Shown: piece by piece, positions 5,238 to 7,181 of the stretch | Layout: each line of letters opens with the position of its first letter | How positions within the stretch are numbered: position 1 is the stretch's first letter | NCBI GenBank assembly: GCA_013816645.1 | Contig: JACDEC010000147.1 | Coordinates: 1 to 7,181, forward strand | Source: Planctomycetota bacterium | GTDB lineage: Bacteria > Planctomycetota > UBA11346 | Direction of reading: 5' to 3' | DNA length: 7,181 bases | The notes under the pieces: model-generated | Database searches by the model: none | The model's input: the letters and a program-made list of their open reading frames with translations, nothing else | What the model was told of the DNA's origin: nothing | Made by a program: the position numbers and the translations under genes

Positions 5238-7019
5238 CTACTTCTCCAACTCCTGCACCGCCTGCCCCGCCTCGAGCCATCTCGCCTCCAGCCGCTCCAA
5301 TTCGTCGACGACCGTCTGCAGGCGCGGGCCATCCTTGGCGCCGCTGCCAACGGGATCGCTGGCCATGCGCTGGATCAGCCGATCGCGCTCGGCCTCGAGC
5401 TTGGCGATGTCGCGCTCGGCGACCTTGATCTGGTTGCGCGCCTTCTGCAGGCGCTCCTGTCGATCACGATTGTCGCGGCGCTCGGGCGCGGGGGCGGCGA
5501 CCGCCGGAGCGGCGGCCTCGGAACGGACCTCCTGCTCGACGCGCCAGCAGTAGGCGTCGTAGCCGTCGCCGTAGAGCGTGACGCGTCCGTCGCGGACCTC
5601 GATGATGTCGCTGGCGACCTGGCTGACGAAGGTGCGGTCGTGGCTGACGAAGACGATGGTCCCGTTGTAGCCCTCGAGCGCCGCGGCGAGCGCCTCGACG
5701 GTGTCGAAGTCGAGGTGATTGGTCGGCTCGTCGAGCAGCAGGACGGCGTAGCGCCCGAGCAGCAGTCCGGCGAGCAGCAGGCGCGAGCGCTCGCCGCCCG
5801 AGAGCACGCCGATGCGCTTGGCTGCGGCCTCGCCGCGGAACAGGAAGGCGCCGGCGAGATCGAGCACCTGCTGCGAGGTCGTGTGCCCCGGGGCCTCGGT
5901 CGCCGCCTTTTCGAGGTAGCGCTGCACGGTGAGGTCCGGGGGCAGGGCCTGGTAGACGTGCTGGGCGTAGTGCCCGATGCGCACCGCGTGCCCCCACTTG
6001 ATCGCGCCCGCGAGCGCGGGCAGTTCGCCGGCGAGGGTGCGCAGCAGGGTGGTCTTGCCTTGGCCGTTGTCGCCGAGCACCGCGACGTGCTTGCCGCGCT
6101 CGACCTCGAGTTCGATCCCCGATGCGATGATCTTCCCGGGATAGCCGACGCCCAGGCCGATCGCGCGGAACGCGGCGCCGGTGCGGGCTTCGGTCGGCGG
6201 GACGGTGATCGCCACGGTCGCCGAGGCGTGCTCGATGGTGATCGACTGCAGGCGATCGAGCATCTTCATCTTCGACTGCGCCTGGCTGGCCTTCGAGGCC
6301 TTGGCGCGGTTCTTGTCGACGAACTCCTGCAGCTGCTTGGCGCGCAGACTGACGCTGGCGTTGTGGTGCTCGGCCTGCTTCTTCTGCTCCTCCTTGTAGG
6401 CGAGGTAGTCCTCGACCGGCGCGGGATGGAATTCGATGCGGCCGTGGTCGACCTCGATGGTCTCGGTGCAGGTCTTCTTGAGGAACTCGCGATCGTGCGA
6501 GACGATCATGAACCCGCCGTCCCAGTCGCGCAGGAACGATTCGAGCAGCATCAAGGTGCGCAGATCGAGGTAGTTGGTCGGCTCGTCGAGGATCAGGAAG
6601 TTGGGCTCGCGCAGCAGCATCGCGCACAGCTTGACGCGGGTCTGGAAACCGCCCGACAGCGACGCCACCTGCTTGGCGAGCTGGTCCTGCCTCAGCAGAA
6701 AACGCCCGGCGAGCTTGCCGCAGCGCCAGTCCTCGCGCTCGGAATAGCGCATCAGGAAGTCGAGCACGGTCTCGCCGGCGAGGAACGGGTCCTTCTGCTC
6801 GAGGTAGCTCAGGCGCAGATCGTCGTGGCGGATGATGCGGCCGGCGTCGGCTTCCTCCTCGCCGAGGATCAGCCGGCAGAGCGTCGATTTGCCGGCGCCA
6901 TTGCGGCCGATCACGCCGAGCTTGTAGTCCTCCTGGATATCCAGCGAGGCGCCATCGAGCACGTTCTGCGGACCGTAGGCCTTGTGGATGTCGTCGACGC
7001 GAATCAGGGTCCGGGCCAT
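5238..7019 (-). CDS. ABC-F family ATP-binding protein
   Basis: A soluble 593-residue protein with two ABC ATPase domains and no membrane segments. Domain 1 has Walker A GRNGAGKST (38-46), signature LSGGFQTR (121-128), Walker B with catalytic glutamate LILDEPTNYLD (142-152, E146) and SHDR (174-177). The interdomain linker (about 205-260) carries RAKASKASQAQSKMKMLDR, typical of ABC-F proteins that reach toward the ribosomal peptidyl-transferase centre. Domain 2 has GDNGQGKTT (316-324), LSGGERSR (406-413), LLLDEPTNHLD (427-437, E431) and SHDR (459-462). A charged coiled coil (about 518-592) ends the protein, as in Uup/YheS-like members. Only about 75 residues separate Walker A from the first signature, so the EttA-type arm seems absent. 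A role on ribosomes is known for the family; the specific function is inferred. ATG 7019 lacks a strong ribosome site, but the first residues fit the domain start. Confidence 0.93.
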   Translation of the reverse strand: MARTLIRVDDIHKAYGPQNVLDGASLDIQEDYKLGVIGRNGAGKSTLCRLILGEEEADAGRIIRHDDLRLSYLEQKDPFLAGETVLDFLMRYSEREDWRCGKLAGRFLLRQDQLAKQVASLSGGFQTRVKLCAMLLREPNFLILDEPTNYLDLRTLMLLESFLRDWDGGFMIVSHDREFLKKTCTETIEVDHGRIEFHPAPVEDYLAYKEEQKKQAEHHNASVSLRAKQLQEFVDKNRAKASKASQAQSKMKMLDRLQSITIEHASATVAITVPPTEARTGAAFRAIGLGVGYPGKIIASGIELEVERGKHVAVLGDNGQGKTTLLRTLAGELPALAGAIKWGHAVRIGHYAQHVYQALPPDLTVQRYLEKAATEAPGHTTSQQVLDLAGAFLFRGEAAAKRIGVLSGGERSRLLLAGLLLGRYAVLLLDEPTNHLDFDTVEALAAALEGYNGTIVFVSHDRTFVSQVASDIIEVRDGRVTLYGDGYDAYCWRVEQEVRSEAAAPAVAAPAPERRDNRDRQERLQKARNQIKVAERDIAKLEAERDRLIQRMASDPVGSGAKDGPRLQTVVDELERLEARWLEAGQAVQELEK

Positions 7020-7065
7020 GGGTCGGGGACTCTACCGGGGTGGCGTGAAAGGCCAGCAGGGCTCC

Positions 7066-7086
7066 CCGACTGGCTTCGCCGGTCGG
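7066..7086. other. 9-bp hairpin upstream of the ABC-F gene
   Basis: CCGACTGGC (7066-7074) pairs with GCCGGTCGG (7078-7086) around the loop TTC, with one G-T wobble. It lies between the possible upstream gene tail and the ABC-F start. It could end leftward transcription from the upstream gene, but no T tract follows on either strand, so a terminator call is weak. The GC-only stretch at 7089-7102 can also fold on itself. Confidence 0.4.
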
Positions 7087-7114
7087 ATCGCGCGCCGCGC
7101 GCTCGGCTACCTGC

Positions 7115-7181
7115 TCAGGCGGTGCGCGTGAACGGGATGGCCCCGCCGGAGAGGCCGAGGATGCGTCGGATGCGGGCGGCG
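7115..7181 (-). CDS. Possible C-terminal end of an upstream gene (partial)
   Basis: On the minus strand, one frame is open from the window edge to a TGA at 7117-7115 and reads AARIRRILGLSGGAIPFTRTA. This looks more like a natural protein end than the Arg/Pro-rich alternatives in the other frames. The piece is too short to assign a family. If real, the gene lies 95 bp upstream of the ABC-F gene in the same direction. Confidence 0.35.
   Translation of the reverse strand, partial: AARIRRILGLSGGAIPFTRTA

Overview
The window reads as chromosomal DNA from a high-GC (roughly two-thirds G+C by eye) Gram-negative bacterium, most likely a proteobacterium. This rests on base composition, GAG/GGAG-type ribosome sites, an LpxH-like metallophosphoesterase and a Sec-exported protein. 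The exact lineage cannot be fixed from sequence alone.

Layout from left to right. Positions 1-446 (minus) hold the N-terminal half of a calcineurin-like metallophosphoesterase of the UDP-2,3-diacylglucosamine pyrophosphatase group. It is divergent from a polyphosphate kinase 2 family gene at 551-1396 (plus), with a 104-bp shared upstream region. Positions 1523-4117 (plus) encode an 864-residue exported protein with no family I can name; its upstream region carries an operator-like repeat pair around a candidate -10 box. It ends 8 bp from the stop of a convergent pirin-family gene (4126-4863, minus). Positions 4864-5237 contain no gene but are dense in repeats: two abutting copies of a 117/113-bp unit, each able to form two hairpins, then two copies of a 23-bp direct repeat. 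Positions 5238-7019 (minus) encode an ABC-F ATPase with two nucleotide-binding domains. A short open frame at the right edge (7115-7181, minus) may be the tail of another gene.

The named genes are housekeeping or stress-type functions: polyphosphate-nucleotide metabolism, envelope lipid or phosphoesterase chemistry, a cupin dioxygenase-like enzyme and ribosome-associated ABC-F ATPase. Orientation alternates and there is no clear operon, so I see no evidence that they form one system. The parts least explained are the repeat cluster at 4933-5213 and the large exported protein with its upstream repeat pair. I see no CRISPR array, tRNA, rRNA, intact insertion sequence or obvious defence system.
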